DNA from: Mycolicibacterium fluoranthenivorans
GTDB taxonomy: Bacteria; Actinomycetota; Actinomycetes; Mycobacteriales; Mycobacteriaceae
Length of the DNA: 64,000 bases
NCBI RefSeq assembly: GCF_011758805.1
Contig: NZ_JAANOW010000001.1
Location: 434,001-498,000 of the forward strand
Reading direction: 5' to 3'
Shown one piece after another: positions 32,657 through 43,605 of the stretch. A program made the translations under genes and the position numbers. The number at the start of each line of letters is the position of its first letter. The stretch's first letter is position 1. The notes beneath the pieces are model-generated. The model was not told where the DNA came from and searched no databases. It saw only the letters and a program-made list of their open reading frames with translations.

Positions 32657-33433
32657 GTGGATATCAATGGAGCTAGTGCAATCGTCACCGGTGGCGCGTC
32701 GGGTATCGGCGCCGCCGCCGCACGTCAGCTGGCCGCCAAGGGCGCCAGGGTGGTCGTCGCGGACCTGAACGCCGAACGCGGCCAGGAACTCGCGCACGAG
32801 ATCGGTGGCGTCTTCGTCACCGTCGACGTCACCAACACCGACCAGATCATCGACGCCGTGAACACGGCCACCGATCTCGGCCCGCTGCGCGCCCTGGTGA
32901 ACTCGGCCGGTATCGGCTGGGCCCAGCGCACCATCGGCAAGGACGGTCAGTTCGAGTCGGCGCACAACCTGGACGCGTACAAGAAGGTGCTCGCGATCAA
33001 CCTGGTCGGCACCTTCGACTGCATCCGGCTGGCTGCCACCGCGATGAGCCGCAACGAGCTCACCGACACCGGCGAGCGTGGCGCCATCGTCAACCTCACC
33101 AGCGTCGCAGCCTTCGACGGGCAGATCGGCCAGGCCGCGTACTCGTCGTCCAAGGGTGGCGTCGTGGGCCTGACCCTGCCGGTCGCCCGGGACCTGTCGG
33201 CCGTCGGTATCCGCGTGAACACCGTGGCCCCCGGCCTGATCGACACCCCGATCTACGGGGAGGGTGAGGCGTCGGAAGCCTTCAAGGCCAAGCTCGGCGA
33301 GTCGGTGCTCTTCCCGCATCGCCTGGGCAAGCCGGAGGAACTGGCCTCGATGATCATCGAGCTGATCACCAACTCCTACATGAACGCCGAAGTGGTCCGT
33401 GTCGACGGCGGCATCCGGATGCCACCGAAGTAG
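32657..33433 (+). CDS. SDR, 3-hydroxyacyl-CoA dehydrogenase type-2-like
   Basis: This 258-residue SDR has TGGASGIG (residues 12-19), the acidic NAD-selecting VVADLN segment, the NSAG variant of NNAG, LTSVAAFDGQIGQ and the catalytic motif YSSSKGG. The insertion between strands 4 and 5 (TIGKDGQFESAHNLDAYKK) and the ending FPHRLGKPEELA with RVDGGIRMPPK closely follow the human HSD17B10/bacterial type-2 3-hydroxyacyl-CoA dehydrogenase group. It likely oxidises 3-hydroxyacyl-CoA or a hydroxysteroid with NAD. The GTG start is leaderless. A strong terminator separates it from the convergent alcohol dehydrogenase. Confidence 0.87.
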   Translation: MDINGASAIVTGGASGIGAAAARQLAAKGARVVVADLNAERGQELAHEIGGVFVTVDVTNTDQIIDAVNTATDLGPLRALVNSAGIGWAQRTIGKDGQFESAHNLDAYKKVLAINLVGTFDCIRLAATAMSRNELTDTGERGAIVNLTSVAAFDGQIGQAAYSSSKGGVVGLTLPVARDLSAVGIRVNTVAPGLIDTPIYGEGEASEAFKAKLGESVLFPHRLGKPEELASMIIELITNSYMNAEVVRVDGGIRMPPK

Positions 33434-33447
33434 TCACCCGCAAGCGA

Positions 33448-33476
33448 AAGGCCCCCGCGTGAGCGGGGGCCTTTTT
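33448..33476. terminator. Bidirectional intrinsic terminator
   Basis: The stem AAGGCCCCCGC / GCGGGGGCCTT with loop GTGA is followed by TTT and preceded by GCGA. It lies between the convergent SDR and alcohol dehydrogenase genes and can stop both. Confidence 0.85.
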
Positions 33477-33487
33477 GCGTGCGAGGG

Positions 33488-34612
33488 TTACCAGTCCGAT
33501 TCGTCGAACCGGATCACGCCGCGAATGTTGTTGCCGTCCAACATGTCCTGGTAGCCGGTGTTGATATCTTCCAGCTTGTAGGTGCGGGTGATCATATCGT
33601 CGATGTTCAGCAGTCCCGACTTGTACAGCGCCGTCAGCCGCGGGGTCTCCACGTGGCTGCTGCCGCCGCCGAAGATGTTGCCCTTCAGCGTCTTCTGCAA
33701 CATGGTGAACAGGAAGAGGTTCAGCTTCACGTCGGCGTCGAGCATCGATCCCATCCCGGTGACCACACAGGTGCCGGTCTTGGCGGTCAGGATCATCGCC
33801 TCTTCGATGTACTCGCCCTTCATCTCGCCGACCGCGATGATGACCTTGTCGGCCATCAGACCGTAGGTGGTGTCGATGACGGGCATGATCGCCTCGGACA
33901 TCGACGGGTACACGTGGGTGGCGCCGAACTTGATGGCCTGCTCGCGCTTCCACTCGTTCGGGTCGATGGCGATGACGTGCTTGGCGCCGGAGATGACCGC
34001 GCCCTGCAGGGCGCTCATCCCGATACCGCCGACGCCGACGACGATGACCGTCTCGCCCGGCTTCACCTCGGCCACATTGGTGGCCGAGCCGAACCCGGTC
34101 GGCACCGCGCAACCCATGATCGCGGCGGTCTCGAACGGGATGTCCTTGTCGATCTTGACCACCGAGTCCTTGTGCACCGTCATGTAGGGCGCGAAGGTGC
34201 CCAGCAGGTTCATCGGCGACACCTCATGCGACCCGGCATGGATACGGCTGGTGCCGTCGGCGATCGCCTTGCCGCCGAGCAGGACGGCGCCGCGGTCGCA
34301 CAGGGAGCGGAAGCCCTTGAGGCAGGGCGGACACACGCCACAGGCCGGGATGAACGCGAGGATGACGTGGTCGCCCTCCTCGATCCCGGTGACGTTCTTG
34401 CCGACCTTGGTGACCACACCCGCGCCCTCGTGGCCGCCGAGTGCGGGCAGGCCGATCGGGGTGGCGCCGGTGGTGATGTGGTAGTCGGAATGGCACATGC
34501 CGGCGGCGTGCATCCGGATCTGGACTTCGTCGGCGACGGGGTCCCCGAGCTCGATCTCATCGACTTTGAACGGCGAATTGAGTTCCCACAGCAGGGCGCC
34601 CTTGGTCTTCAT
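33488..34612 (-). CDS. NDMA-dependent (mycofactocin-type) zinc alcohol dehydrogenase
   Basis: This 374-residue medium-chain zinc dehydrogenase has catalytic zinc ligands Cys40 and His61/Glu62 and structural zinc cysteines 91, 94, 97 and 105. The whole sequence (start MKTKGALLWE, GFRSLCDRGAVLLGGKAI, VGVGGIGMSALQGAVISGAKHV) is that of the NDMA-dependent family, whose members keep NAD(H) tightly bound and pass electrons to mycofactocin rather than to free NAD. A KstR-type operator lies 12 bases before the start, suggesting sterol-induced expression. Its substrate could be a lipid or sterol-derived alcohol; this is inference. Confidence 0.88.
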   Translation of the reverse strand: MKTKGALLWELNSPFKVDEIELGDPVADEVQIRMHAAGMCHSDYHITTGATPIGLPALGGHEGAGVVTKVGKNVTGIEEGDHVILAFIPACGVCPPCLKGFRSLCDRGAVLLGGKAIADGTSRIHAGSHEVSPMNLLGTFAPYMTVHKDSVVKIDKDIPFETAAIMGCAVPTGFGSATNVAEVKPGETVIVVGVGGIGMSALQGAVISGAKHVIAIDPNEWKREQAIKFGATHVYPSMSEAIMPVIDTTYGLMADKVIIAVGEMKGEYIEEAMILTAKTGTCVVTGMGSMLDADVKLNLFLFTMLQKTLKGNIFGGGSSHVETPRLTALYKSGLLNIDDMITRTYKLEDINTGYQDMLDGNNIRGVIRFDESDW

Positions 34613-34624
34613 GGATTGCGATCA

Positions 34625-34638
34625 TAGAACAGGTTCTA
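34625..34638 (-). promoter_or_regulatory. KstR-type operator TAGAACAGGTTCTA
   Basis: The site is a palindrome (TAGAAC-AG-GTTCTA) that fits the published KstR consensus TnnAACnnGTTnnA at every fixed position. It lies 12 bases upstream of the NDMA-type alcohol dehydrogenase, where binding would block transcription. KstR is the TetR repressor of sterol catabolism; its gene is not in this window. Confidence 0.7.
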
Positions 34639-34740
34639 GAAATTGCGTATGTACCGCGATTGAACTGCGTATTCGATAGCTTTACTGAATCGTTCAGGAT
34701 GGTGTCGATGAATCCGCGGGCCGGCGCGGGTCTACCCCTC

Positions 34741-35232
34741 ATGACTCAGATCAACGCCCAGATCGTGCCCAACCTCTGGTTCGACCGCCAGGCCGAGGAG
34801 GCCGCCGCGCACTACATCGCCGCGTTCGGTGGCAACGGCCGGATCGTCACCACCATCGCCTCCCACCCGGACTCGCCATCCCCGCAGGATGTGCCCGTCG
34901 TGGTGGAATTCGAGCTCGCCGGTCAGCGGTTCGTCGGGATCAACGGCGGGCCGCAGTTCACCTTCTCCGAAGCGGTGTCGTTGGAGGTGCGGGTCGCCGG
35001 CCAGGCGGAACTGGACCGGTTGTGGGCGGCGCTGGTCGAGGGTGGGTCGGAGCAGCCCTGCGGGTGGCTCAAGGACAAGTACGGCCTGTCCTGGCAGATC
35101 ACCCCCACGGAGTACTACGACCTGGTCACCGAAGGCGATGCTGCGTCCCAGGACCGGCTGATGGCGGCGGTGCTGGCCACCCACGGGAAATTCGACATCG
35201 CGGGGCTACAGGCTGCGGCCCGCGGTCGGTGA
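34741..35232 (+). CDS. VOC superfamily (PhnB-like) protein
   Basis: This 163-residue protein resembles the PhnB/3-demethylubiquinone-methyltransferase-like VOC group: the opening IVPNLWFDRQAEEAAAHYIAAF, the VVVEFELAGQRFVGINGGPQF strand and the WLKDKYGLSWQITP segment are characteristic. VOC folds bind metal and small substrates, but family members of this type have no settled activity. ATG 34741 gives the family start; the earlier in-frame ATG at 34660 would overlap the KstR-site promoter region. A short hairpin CCCTCG/CGAGGG follows at 35245-35262. Confidence 0.8.
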   Translation: MTQINAQIVPNLWFDRQAEEAAAHYIAAFGGNGRIVTTIASHPDSPSPQDVPVVVEFELAGQRFVGINGGPQFTFSEAVSLEVRVAGQAELDRLWAALVEGGSEQPCGWLKDKYGLSWQITPTEYYDLVTEGDAASQDRLMAAVLATHGKFDIAGLQAAARGR

Positions 35233-35382
35233 CGGCGATGGATGCCCTCGCGTAGCCGAGGGACCTTCGGCCCCGGTGACTGGTGTCGTTCGCCTCCGGC
35301 GGACGGGCCCGACCGAACCTAACTTGGTCTGAATACCTTGGCGCGCGGCAGGCTCGCCAGGGTTGCCAAGGGAAGGTTCGCC

Positions 35383-35841
35383 GTGACTGAAAATCGTTCT
35401 CTCTTAGGCCCTCTGGTGGTAGCCGGACTGGCCTCGGTCGCGGTTCTGATCGGACCGGCGACACCGGCCGGCGCCGACGCGCCGCCGGTGGTCGGGGCCG
35501 ACTGCGGATCGGGTCAGATCGGCAACTCGGCGACGGCACCTGACGGCGGAGCACTTCGGTGCATCGTGGATGAACAGGGCAAGCTGCACTGGCTACCCGA
35601 CACCCACGCCGTCTCGACCATTGCGGACCTGCAATCCGCGGGCTACTGGGTGACCGTCGATCGTGCCGGCGACAACCCGCTTCCGGACTGCACGGTGGTC
35701 GAGGTGCACAACGCGATGACCACGTCGTCGTTGAACTCCGGGGGGACCTCGCCAGGCGGACCCGGCTCCTACGGCGACAAGCACCAGACGACCATCGTGA
35801 TCAGCAAGAGCATCGACGTCACGCTCGATTGCACCCACTGA
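35383..35841 (+). CDS. Small secreted protein of unknown function
   Basis: This 152-residue protein has a signal peptide (about residues 8-32, ending TPAGA before DAPP) and four cysteines in the mature part (positions in ADCGSG, LRCIV, PDCTV, LDCTH) that could form two disulfides. A Gly/Ser/Pro segment precedes the last strand. GTG 35383 is preferred because AAGGGAAGG lies about 8 bases upstream. No family is recognised; it looks like a mycobacterial exported protein. It is convergent with sigG, 23 bases from it. Confidence 0.72.
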   Translation: MTENRSLLGPLVVAGLASVAVLIGPATPAGADAPPVVGADCGSGQIGNSATAPDGGALRCIVDEQGKLHWLPDTHAVSTIADLQSAGYWVTVDRAGDNPLPDCTVVEVHNAMTTSSLNSGGTSPGGPGSYGDKHQTTIVISKSIDVTLDCTH

Positions 35842-35864
35842 TCCACCTACTGATAACCGCCGAA

Positions 35865-38792
<2,928 letters not shown>

Positions 38793-38810
38793 GCTGTCGG
38801 ACTGGAGCGT

Positions 38811-38816
38811 TAACCT
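38811..38816 (+). promoter_or_regulatory. -10 element TAACCT near a leaderless GTG
   Basis: TAACCT ends 7 bases before GTG 38824, fitting a leaderless or nearly leaderless transcript of the DUF2786 gene. Confidence 0.45.
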
Positions 38817-38823
38817 GGCGAAC

Positions 38824-39564
38824 GTGAGCGACAAGATGCTGGCCCGGATCGCGGCCCTGCTGCGCCAGGCCGAGGGCACCGACAATCCGCATGAGGCCGA
38901 GGCGTTCATGACGGCCGCGCAGCGCCTGGCCACGGCGACCTCGATCGACCTGGCGCTGGCCCGGGCCCACTCGGCGCAGCGCACCAAGGCGCAATTACCC
39001 GAGCAGCGCACCATCACCATCGGGTCGGCCGGCACCCGCGGGCTGCGCACGTACGTGCAGCTGTTCGTGGTGATCGGGCTGGCCAACGATCTGAAATGCG
39101 ATGTCGCCACCAACTCGACCTATGTCCACGCCTACGGGTTCGCCGAGGATATCGACGCCACCCATGCGCTCTACGCCAGCCTGGTGACCCAGATGGTCAA
39201 GGCATCCGAGGCCTATATCGGCTCGGGCGAGCACCGGCCGACACCGACCATCACCGCCCGGCTGAACTTCCAGCTGGCCTTCGGCGCCCGGGTGGGGCAG
39301 CGGCTGGCCGAGGCCAAGGCCGAGGCCGAGCGTGAAGCCGATCGGCAGGACCGGCCGGGGACGGCGCTGGCCTTGCGTAACAAGGATCTCGAACTGAAAT
39401 CGTTCTACCGGCAGAGCTCCTCGGCACGCGGCACCTGGCGGGCGAGCAGCGCCTCGTCGGGTTACTCGTCGGCGGCTCGGCGCGCCGGTGACCGCGCCGG
39501 GAAGCGGGCCCGGCTGGGGCCCAGCCAGGAGTTGCCCGGTGCCCGGACCCCCTTGTCGCCATGA
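38824..39564 (+). CDS. DUF2786 domain protein (Rv0184-like)
   Basis: This 246-residue cytoplasmic protein opens with the DUF2786 motif (KMLARIAALLRQAEGTDNPHEAEAFMTAAQRLA). The middle is alpha/beta, and an alanine/arginine/serine-rich basic C-terminus (about residues 198-246) could contact nucleic acid. The function of the family is unknown. It is followed by the HExxH gene after 7 bases, the same pair as Rv0184-Rv0185. Confidence 0.83.
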   Translation: MSDKMLARIAALLRQAEGTDNPHEAEAFMTAAQRLATATSIDLALARAHSAQRTKAQLPEQRTITIGSAGTRGLRTYVQLFVVIGLANDLKCDVATNSTYVHAYGFAEDIDATHALYASLVTQMVKASEAYIGSGEHRPTPTITARLNFQLAFGARVGQRLAEAKAEAEREADRQDRPGTALALRNKDLELKSFYRQSSSARGTWRASSASSGYSSAARRAGDRAGKRARLGPSQELPGARTPLSP

Positions 39565-39571
39565 CGTCGCC

Positions 39572-40060
39572 GTGACCGCGCGGGATGTCCAGCGCGCGAA
39601 AGTGTATGCCGCCGAAGGATTTATCCGCACGATGTTCGACCGTGCCGCCCAGCGCGGCAACGGTTCGGTGGACTTCTTCGGCACCGCGCTGACGCTGCCT
39701 CCGGAGGGCCGGTTCGGCTCCCTCGATTCGGTGCGCCGGTACGTCGACGACGTGCTGGCCCTGCCCGCGGTCCGGGAGAGGTGGCCCGGCGCCGGCCCGG
39801 TCACGGTCCGGGCCAGACGGGGACTGACGGCCGCGCACTATGAGGCCGACACCGCGACCATGGCGGTTCCGGATCAGCACACCACCTGGGCGCTGCGGGA
39901 ACTCGTGGTGCTACACGAGCTCGCCCACCATCTGTGCCCGGAGGGCGCGCCACACGGCCGGGAATTCGTCACGACGATGGGTGAGCTGGCCGGTGTGGTG
40001 ATGGGACCCGAGGTGCAGCATGTACTGCGAGTGCTCTATGCGAAAGAAGGGGTGCAGTGA
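39572..40060 (+). CDS. HExxH-containing hypothetical protein (Rv0185-like)
   Basis: This 162-residue protein contains VLHELAHHLC, an HExxH zinc-peptidase-like motif, with a further histidine in GAPHGREF that could complete a metal site. It belongs to the conserved mycobacterial/actinobacterial family TIGR04338-like. GTG 39572 is chosen because earlier in-frame starts lie inside the DUF2786 gene. The peptidase activity is not shown for the family. Its end overlaps the O-methyltransferase start. Confidence 0.75.
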   Translation: MTARDVQRAKVYAAEGFIRTMFDRAAQRGNGSVDFFGTALTLPPEGRFGSLDSVRRYVDDVLALPAVRERWPGAGPVTVRARRGLTAAHYEADTATMAVPDQHTTWALRELVVLHELAHHLCPEGAPHGREFVTTMGELAGVVMGPEVQHVLRVLYAKEGVQ

Positions 40061-40707
40061 TGGCAGATCCGGTGGCGGTCGACGCCTTGTTCGGTGAGTT
40101 GTTGCAGACCGAGGACGAGGCGTTGCGCGCGGCGCGTGAGTCCGCGGCCGTGGAGTCCATGCCGGCCATCGAGGTGTCCGTGCAGCACGGTCATCTGCTG
40201 CAGTTACTGGCGCGGATCGCCGGGGCTGGGCGTGTGCTCGAAATCGGTACGCTGGCCGGGTATTCCACGATCTGTCTGGCCCGCGGTGTGGGCCCGGACG
40301 GGCGGGTCGTCACACTCGAGTTCGATCCGCGGCACGCCGAGGTCGCGCGAAAGAACTTCGAGCGCGCCGGGGTTGCGGACCGGGTCGAGGTGATCGTCGG
40401 TGCGGCGCTGGACACCCTGCCGACGTTGCAGGGTCCGTTCGACCTGTTCTTCGTCGACGCCGACAAGGAGAACAACAGCGCCTACGTCGAGTGGGCCGTC
40501 CGGCTCGCCGCACCGGGCGCGGTCATCGTCGTCGACAATGTCACCCGGATGGGCCGCGTCCTGGAACCGGAACCCTCGGATGTCCAGGCGCGCGCCGTAC
40601 GCGACATGTTGGCCTTGATGGGCCGCCATCCCCGGTTGGACGCCGCGGCCATCCAAACCGTGGGCACCAAGGGCTGGGACGGTTTCGCCGTCGCCGTCGT
40701 GACCTAG
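40057..40707 (+). CDS. Class I O-methyltransferase (Rv0187-like)
   Basis: This 216-residue protein is of the catechol/caffeoyl-CoA O-methyltransferase group. It has the SAM motif VLEIGTLAGYSTICLA, the metal-site region FDLFFVDADKENNSAYVEW and a later IVVDNVTRMGRV. It would methylate a catechol-like hydroxyl with Mg. The start is GTG 40057 or ATG 40060, overlapping the previous stop. It is convergent with the Crp-like gene over 17 bases. Confidence 0.88.
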   Translation: MMADPVAVDALFGELLQTEDEALRAARESAAVESMPAIEVSVQHGHLLQLLARIAGAGRVLEIGTLAGYSTICLARGVGPDGRVVTLEFDPRHAEVARKNFERAGVADRVEVIVGAALDTLPTLQGPFDLFFVDADKENNSAYVEWAVRLAAPGAVIVVDNVTRMGRVLEPEPSDVQARAVRDMLALMGRHPRLDAAAIQTVGTKGWDGFAVAVVT

Positions 40708-40724
40708 CCCCGTGACCTGACCCG

Positions 40725-41399
40725 CTACTTCGCGCGCTGGGCCAACCGGGCCGAGTCGTAGATCAGGATCGTCTTGCCCTGCAACTTGATCCAGCCGCGC
40801 TGCGCGAAGTCCGAGAGGGCCTTGTTGACCGTTTCGCGCGATGCGCCGACGAGTTGAGCCAACTCCTCCTGGGTGAGCTCGTGGGTGACATGCAGGACGT
40901 TGCCCTCCGGCCGGCCGAACCGCTTGGCGATATCGAGCAGCTGCTTGGCCACTCGGCCGGGGACATCGGTGAAGATCAGGTCGGAGAGCGCGCTGTTGGT
41001 GCGGCGCAGCCGGCGGGCCAGGACGCGCAGCAATTGCTCGGCGATCTCGGGGCGACCCATAACCCAGGCGTGCAGGGCTTCCCTGTCCATCGTGACGGCC
41101 TTCACCTCGGTCAGGGTGGTCACCGTGGAGGTGCGCGGCCCGGGGTCGAACAGGGCGAGCTCACCGAACATGTCTGCCGGCCCCATCACCGTGATCAGGC
41201 TTTCCCGGCCGTCCGCCGTACGGCGTCCGATCTTCACCTTGCCCTCGGTGATGATGTACAACCGATCGCCGGGCTCGCCCTCGACGAACACGGCGTGCCC
41301 GCGGGGGAATGAGACTTGCTGTAACTGCGCGATCAGGGCGGCGGCAGCATCGGGAGCAACCCCCTGGAAGATGCCGGACCGCGCGAGAACGTCGTTCAC
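40725..41399 (-). CDS. Crp/Fnr-family cAMP receptor protein, second Crp paralogue
   Basis: This 224-residue regulator is the same length as M. tuberculosis Crp (Rv3676) and follows it closely. The cAMP pocket segment [20 protein letters not shown] and the C-terminal helix-turn-helix ([22 protein letters not shown]) are both intact. Its location next to ilvD is not that of Rv3676, so it is probably a paralogue like the Crp2 known in M. smegmatis. GTG 41399 gives the family start; the upstream in-frame residues lack conservation. A TGTAAT -10-like box lies at 41455-41460. Confidence 0.85.
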   Translation of the reverse strand: MNDVLARSGIFQGVAPDAAAALIAQLQQVSFPRGHAVFVEGEPGDRLYIITEGKVKIGRRTADGRESLITVMGPADMFGELALFDPGPRTSTVTTLTEVKAVTMDREALHAWVMGRPEIAEQLLRVLARRLRRTNSALSDLIFTDVPGRVAKQLLDIAKRFGRPEGNVLHVTHELTQEELAQLVGASRETVNKALSDFAQRGWIKLQGKTILIYDSARLAQRAK

Positions 41400-41547
41400 T
41401 GAAGACTCTTTCCGTGCATCTCGATATGTGTTGTGGGCCACTGCTCGACCTCACATTACAGGAGAAATGGGGTCCGTAATCGGTGGGCGCAGGACGGGCG
41501 AGCTGCGGCGCGAACGTTGCCGGAGGCTCCGCGTCAGGAGCGCTGCG

Positions 41548-42198
41548 TCAGTGCTGAAACGGTGCGCGGGCTGCCCGCAGCGCCTTGACGATCACGGATC
41601 GGTTGGCCCGGAACCGGTCGCTGGGTGCCGGCACCGAGATCGCCACGACCTGCCCGCCGGGCGTCCAGCCGGCTATCCCCGCCGCGGAGATGCCCGGGGT
41701 GTGCTCGTCCAGATCGAACTGCACCTCGGCGGCAGCACCCTCCAGTACCGCTTTGGCGGCCTTGCCGTTGGCGGTTCCGTCGATCGGAAAGCGCACGCCG
41801 ATGGCAGATACCGCACGAAGCCGGTGACCCGATTCGATCTGGTCGATGAACCACATCTCGCGTCCGCGCAGCACCGAGAGATCGACGGTTTCACCCGTGG
41901 CGTCGGCGATGCGCTGCAGGGTGGGACGGAAAGCGGCGACGAGGTGGGCGCTGTCGGATCCGGCGAGGCCGACGAGGCGGTCGCCCAGGCTGAACCTGCC
42001 TGCCTCATCCACGGCGGCATAACCGATATCGGTGAGGGCCAGCAGGATCCGTCGGACCGTGGATTTCGCCAGGCCCAGCCGGTTCTCCAGGTCCACCTGA
42101 CGTAACCGGCCGGGTTCGGTCGCGATCTCGTCGAGCGCTGCGGCGGCCCGTCGTAGGACCTGAATTCCGTCTTCGCGATTCTGTTCCGCTGCGGGCAT
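41548..42198 (-). CDS. IclR family transcriptional regulator
   Basis: This 216-residue regulator has an N-terminal winged helix (about residues 10-75, RQVDLENRLGLAKSTVRRILLALTDIGY) and the IclR effector domain (GETVDLSVLRGREMWFIDQI through VAISVPAP). It is divergent from the flavin oxidase and hydrolase genes, 65 bases away, and should control them in response to an aromatic or keto metabolite. ATG 42198 is chosen; upstream in-frame codons would run through the operator region. Confidence 0.85.
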   Translation of the reverse strand: MPAAEQNREDGIQVLRRAAAALDEIATEPGRLRQVDLENRLGLAKSTVRRILLALTDIGYAAVDEAGRFSLGDRLVGLAGSDSAHLVAAFRPTLQRIADATGETVDLSVLRGREMWFIDQIESGHRLRAVSAIGVRFPIDGTANGKAAKAVLEGAAAEVQFDLDEHTPGISAAGIAGWTPGGQVVAISVPAPSDRFRANRSVIVKALRAARAPFQH

Positions 42199-42202
42199 CC
42201 GC

Positions 42203-42214
42203 TCACTATAGTGA
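42203..42214. promoter_or_regulatory. Perfect palindrome TCACTATAGTGA
   Basis: This perfect 12-bp palindrome lies 5 bases upstream of the IclR start codon. It is a candidate operator or contains the IclR-gene -10 element. Confidence 0.5.
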
Positions 42215-42218
42215 CCCG

Positions 42219-42235
42219 CATTGTGGACTGCAATG
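42219..42235. promoter_or_regulatory. CATTG-N7-CAATG inverted repeat with extra half-site
   Basis: CATTG (42219-42223) and CAATG (42231-42235) are inverted, and a further CCGCATTGTG copy follows at 42238-42247. Both copies share the CCGCATTGTG context. This suits an IclR dimer or tetramer controlling the divergent genes. Confidence 0.45.
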
Positions 42236-42263
42236 AGCCGCATTGTGAATCTGAGGAGTGATC

Positions 42264-43604
42264 ATGAACGCCCTCCCCGACGGACGGCACTTCTTCCGCG
42301 GCGACGACGGGTATGAGCCCGCCCGCCGGGCGACGGTGTGGAATGCGCGCCTGCCGCAGCGCTTTCCGGACGTCATCGTGCAGGCGGCCGATGTCGCCGA
42401 TGTGGTCGCGGCGGTGCGCTACGCGGCCGCCCACGACGTGAAGGTGGGTATTCGGTCGGGTGGGCATAGTTGGGCGGCCAACCATGTCCGTGACGGCGGT
42501 CTGCTGCTCGACGTCAGCCGGCTCGACTCGTGCGTGGTCGACGTGCCGGCGATGACGGCCGTCGTCGGACCGGGCAAAGGTGGCAGTGTGCTGGCCGTCG
42601 AGCTCGCCGAGCGGGGCCTGTTCTTCCCCGCCGGGCACTGCCGCGGGGTGGCGGTCGGCGGGTATCTGCTGCAAGGCGGCTACGGCTGGAACAGCCGGGT
42701 GGTGGGGCCGGCATGCGAGAGCGTACTGGGCTTGGAGGTGGTGACCGCCGACGGGGAGCAGGTGTACTGCGACGCCCGGCATCATCCCGAACTCTATTGG
42801 GCGGCAAGGGGGTCGGGTCCCGGCTTCTTCGGGGTGGTGACGGCCTTCCATCTGCGGCTCTATCCGAAGCCCCCGGTGTGCGGTAGCAGCCTCTACGTGT
42901 ACCCGATCGAGACTGCCGACGAGGTGTTCGGCTGGGCGCGGGCTATCAGTGCCGACGTGGACCGGCGTGTGGAACTGCAGATCGTCACCTCGTCCGAGAT
43001 CCCCGGCGTCGGACTGCGCGCCCCGGGTATTGTGCTCGCCTCACCGGTGTTCGCCGATACCGAGGAGGATGCCAAAGCCGCTCTGGCACTGCTCGATTCC
43101 TGCCCGGTGCGCGACGATGCGCTGGTCGCCGTCCCGTTCGCCCCGGCGGATCTGCCCAGCTGGTTCGAGGCAGTGATGAGCAACTACCCGTCCGGGCACC
43201 GCTACGCCACGGACAACATGTGGACGTCCGCCCCGGCGACCGAATTGCTGCCGGGCATCCGCCGGATCATCGAGACCATGCCGCCGCATCCCTCGCATTT
43301 CCTCTGGCTGAACTGGGGACCCTCACCCGCCCGCCAGGACATGGCCTACAGCCTGGAGGACGAGATCTATCTGGCGCTCTACACCGCCTGGTCCGACCCG
43401 GCCGACGACACTCGATACGGCGACTGGGCCCGTACGAACATGGCGGAGATGGCGCACCTGGCGACCGGGGTGCAGTTGGCGGACGAGAATCTGGGTCAGC
43501 GACCGGCGCGGTTCGCCACCGATGCGAGCATGGCGCGCCTCGATGCCGTTCGCGCCCAATATGATCCGCAGGGTCGTTTCCACAGTTGGATGGGGCGGGT
43601 CTGA
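42264..43604 (+). CDS. Berberine-bridge-type FAD oxidoreductase, probably bicovalent flavin
   Basis: This 446-residue oxidase has the FAD-binding PCMH domain with RSGGHSW, where His68 is the usual 8-alpha-histidyl flavin attachment. The segment GHCRGVAVGGYLLQGGYG places Cys126 at the 6-S-cysteinyl position. Both residues imply a doubly linked FAD as in berberine-bridge and sugar/aromatic oxidases. The C-terminal BBE motif is around YDPQGRFHSW. It would oxidise an alcohol or phenolic substrate with oxygen. ATG 42264 has GAGGAG 5 bases upstream. The hydrolase gene begins one base after its stop. Confidence 0.87.
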   Translation: MNALPDGRHFFRGDDGYEPARRATVWNARLPQRFPDVIVQAADVADVVAAVRYAAAHDVKVGIRSGGHSWAANHVRDGGLLLDVSRLDSCVVDVPAMTAVVGPGKGGSVLAVELAERGLFFPAGHCRGVAVGGYLLQGGYGWNSRVVGPACESVLGLEVVTADGEQVYCDARHHPELYWAARGSGPGFFGVVTAFHLRLYPKPPVCGSSLYVYPIETADEVFGWARAISADVDRRVELQIVTSSEIPGVGLRAPGIVLASPVFADTEEDAKAALALLDSCPVRDDALVAVPFAPADLPSWFEAVMSNYPSGHRYATDNMWTSAPATELLPGIRRIIETMPPHPSHFLWLNWGPSPARQDMAYSLEDEIYLALYTAWSDPADDTRYGDWARTNMAEMAHLATGVQLADENLGQRPARFATDASMARLDAVRAQYDPQGRFHSWMGRV

Positions 43605-43605
43605 G

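Noticed and set aside
41400..41547. A classical CRP site (TGTGA-N6-TCACA) controlling the Crp-like gene
   Set aside because: Only a weak GTGG-G-CCAC symmetry is present; spacing and bases do not match the consensus.
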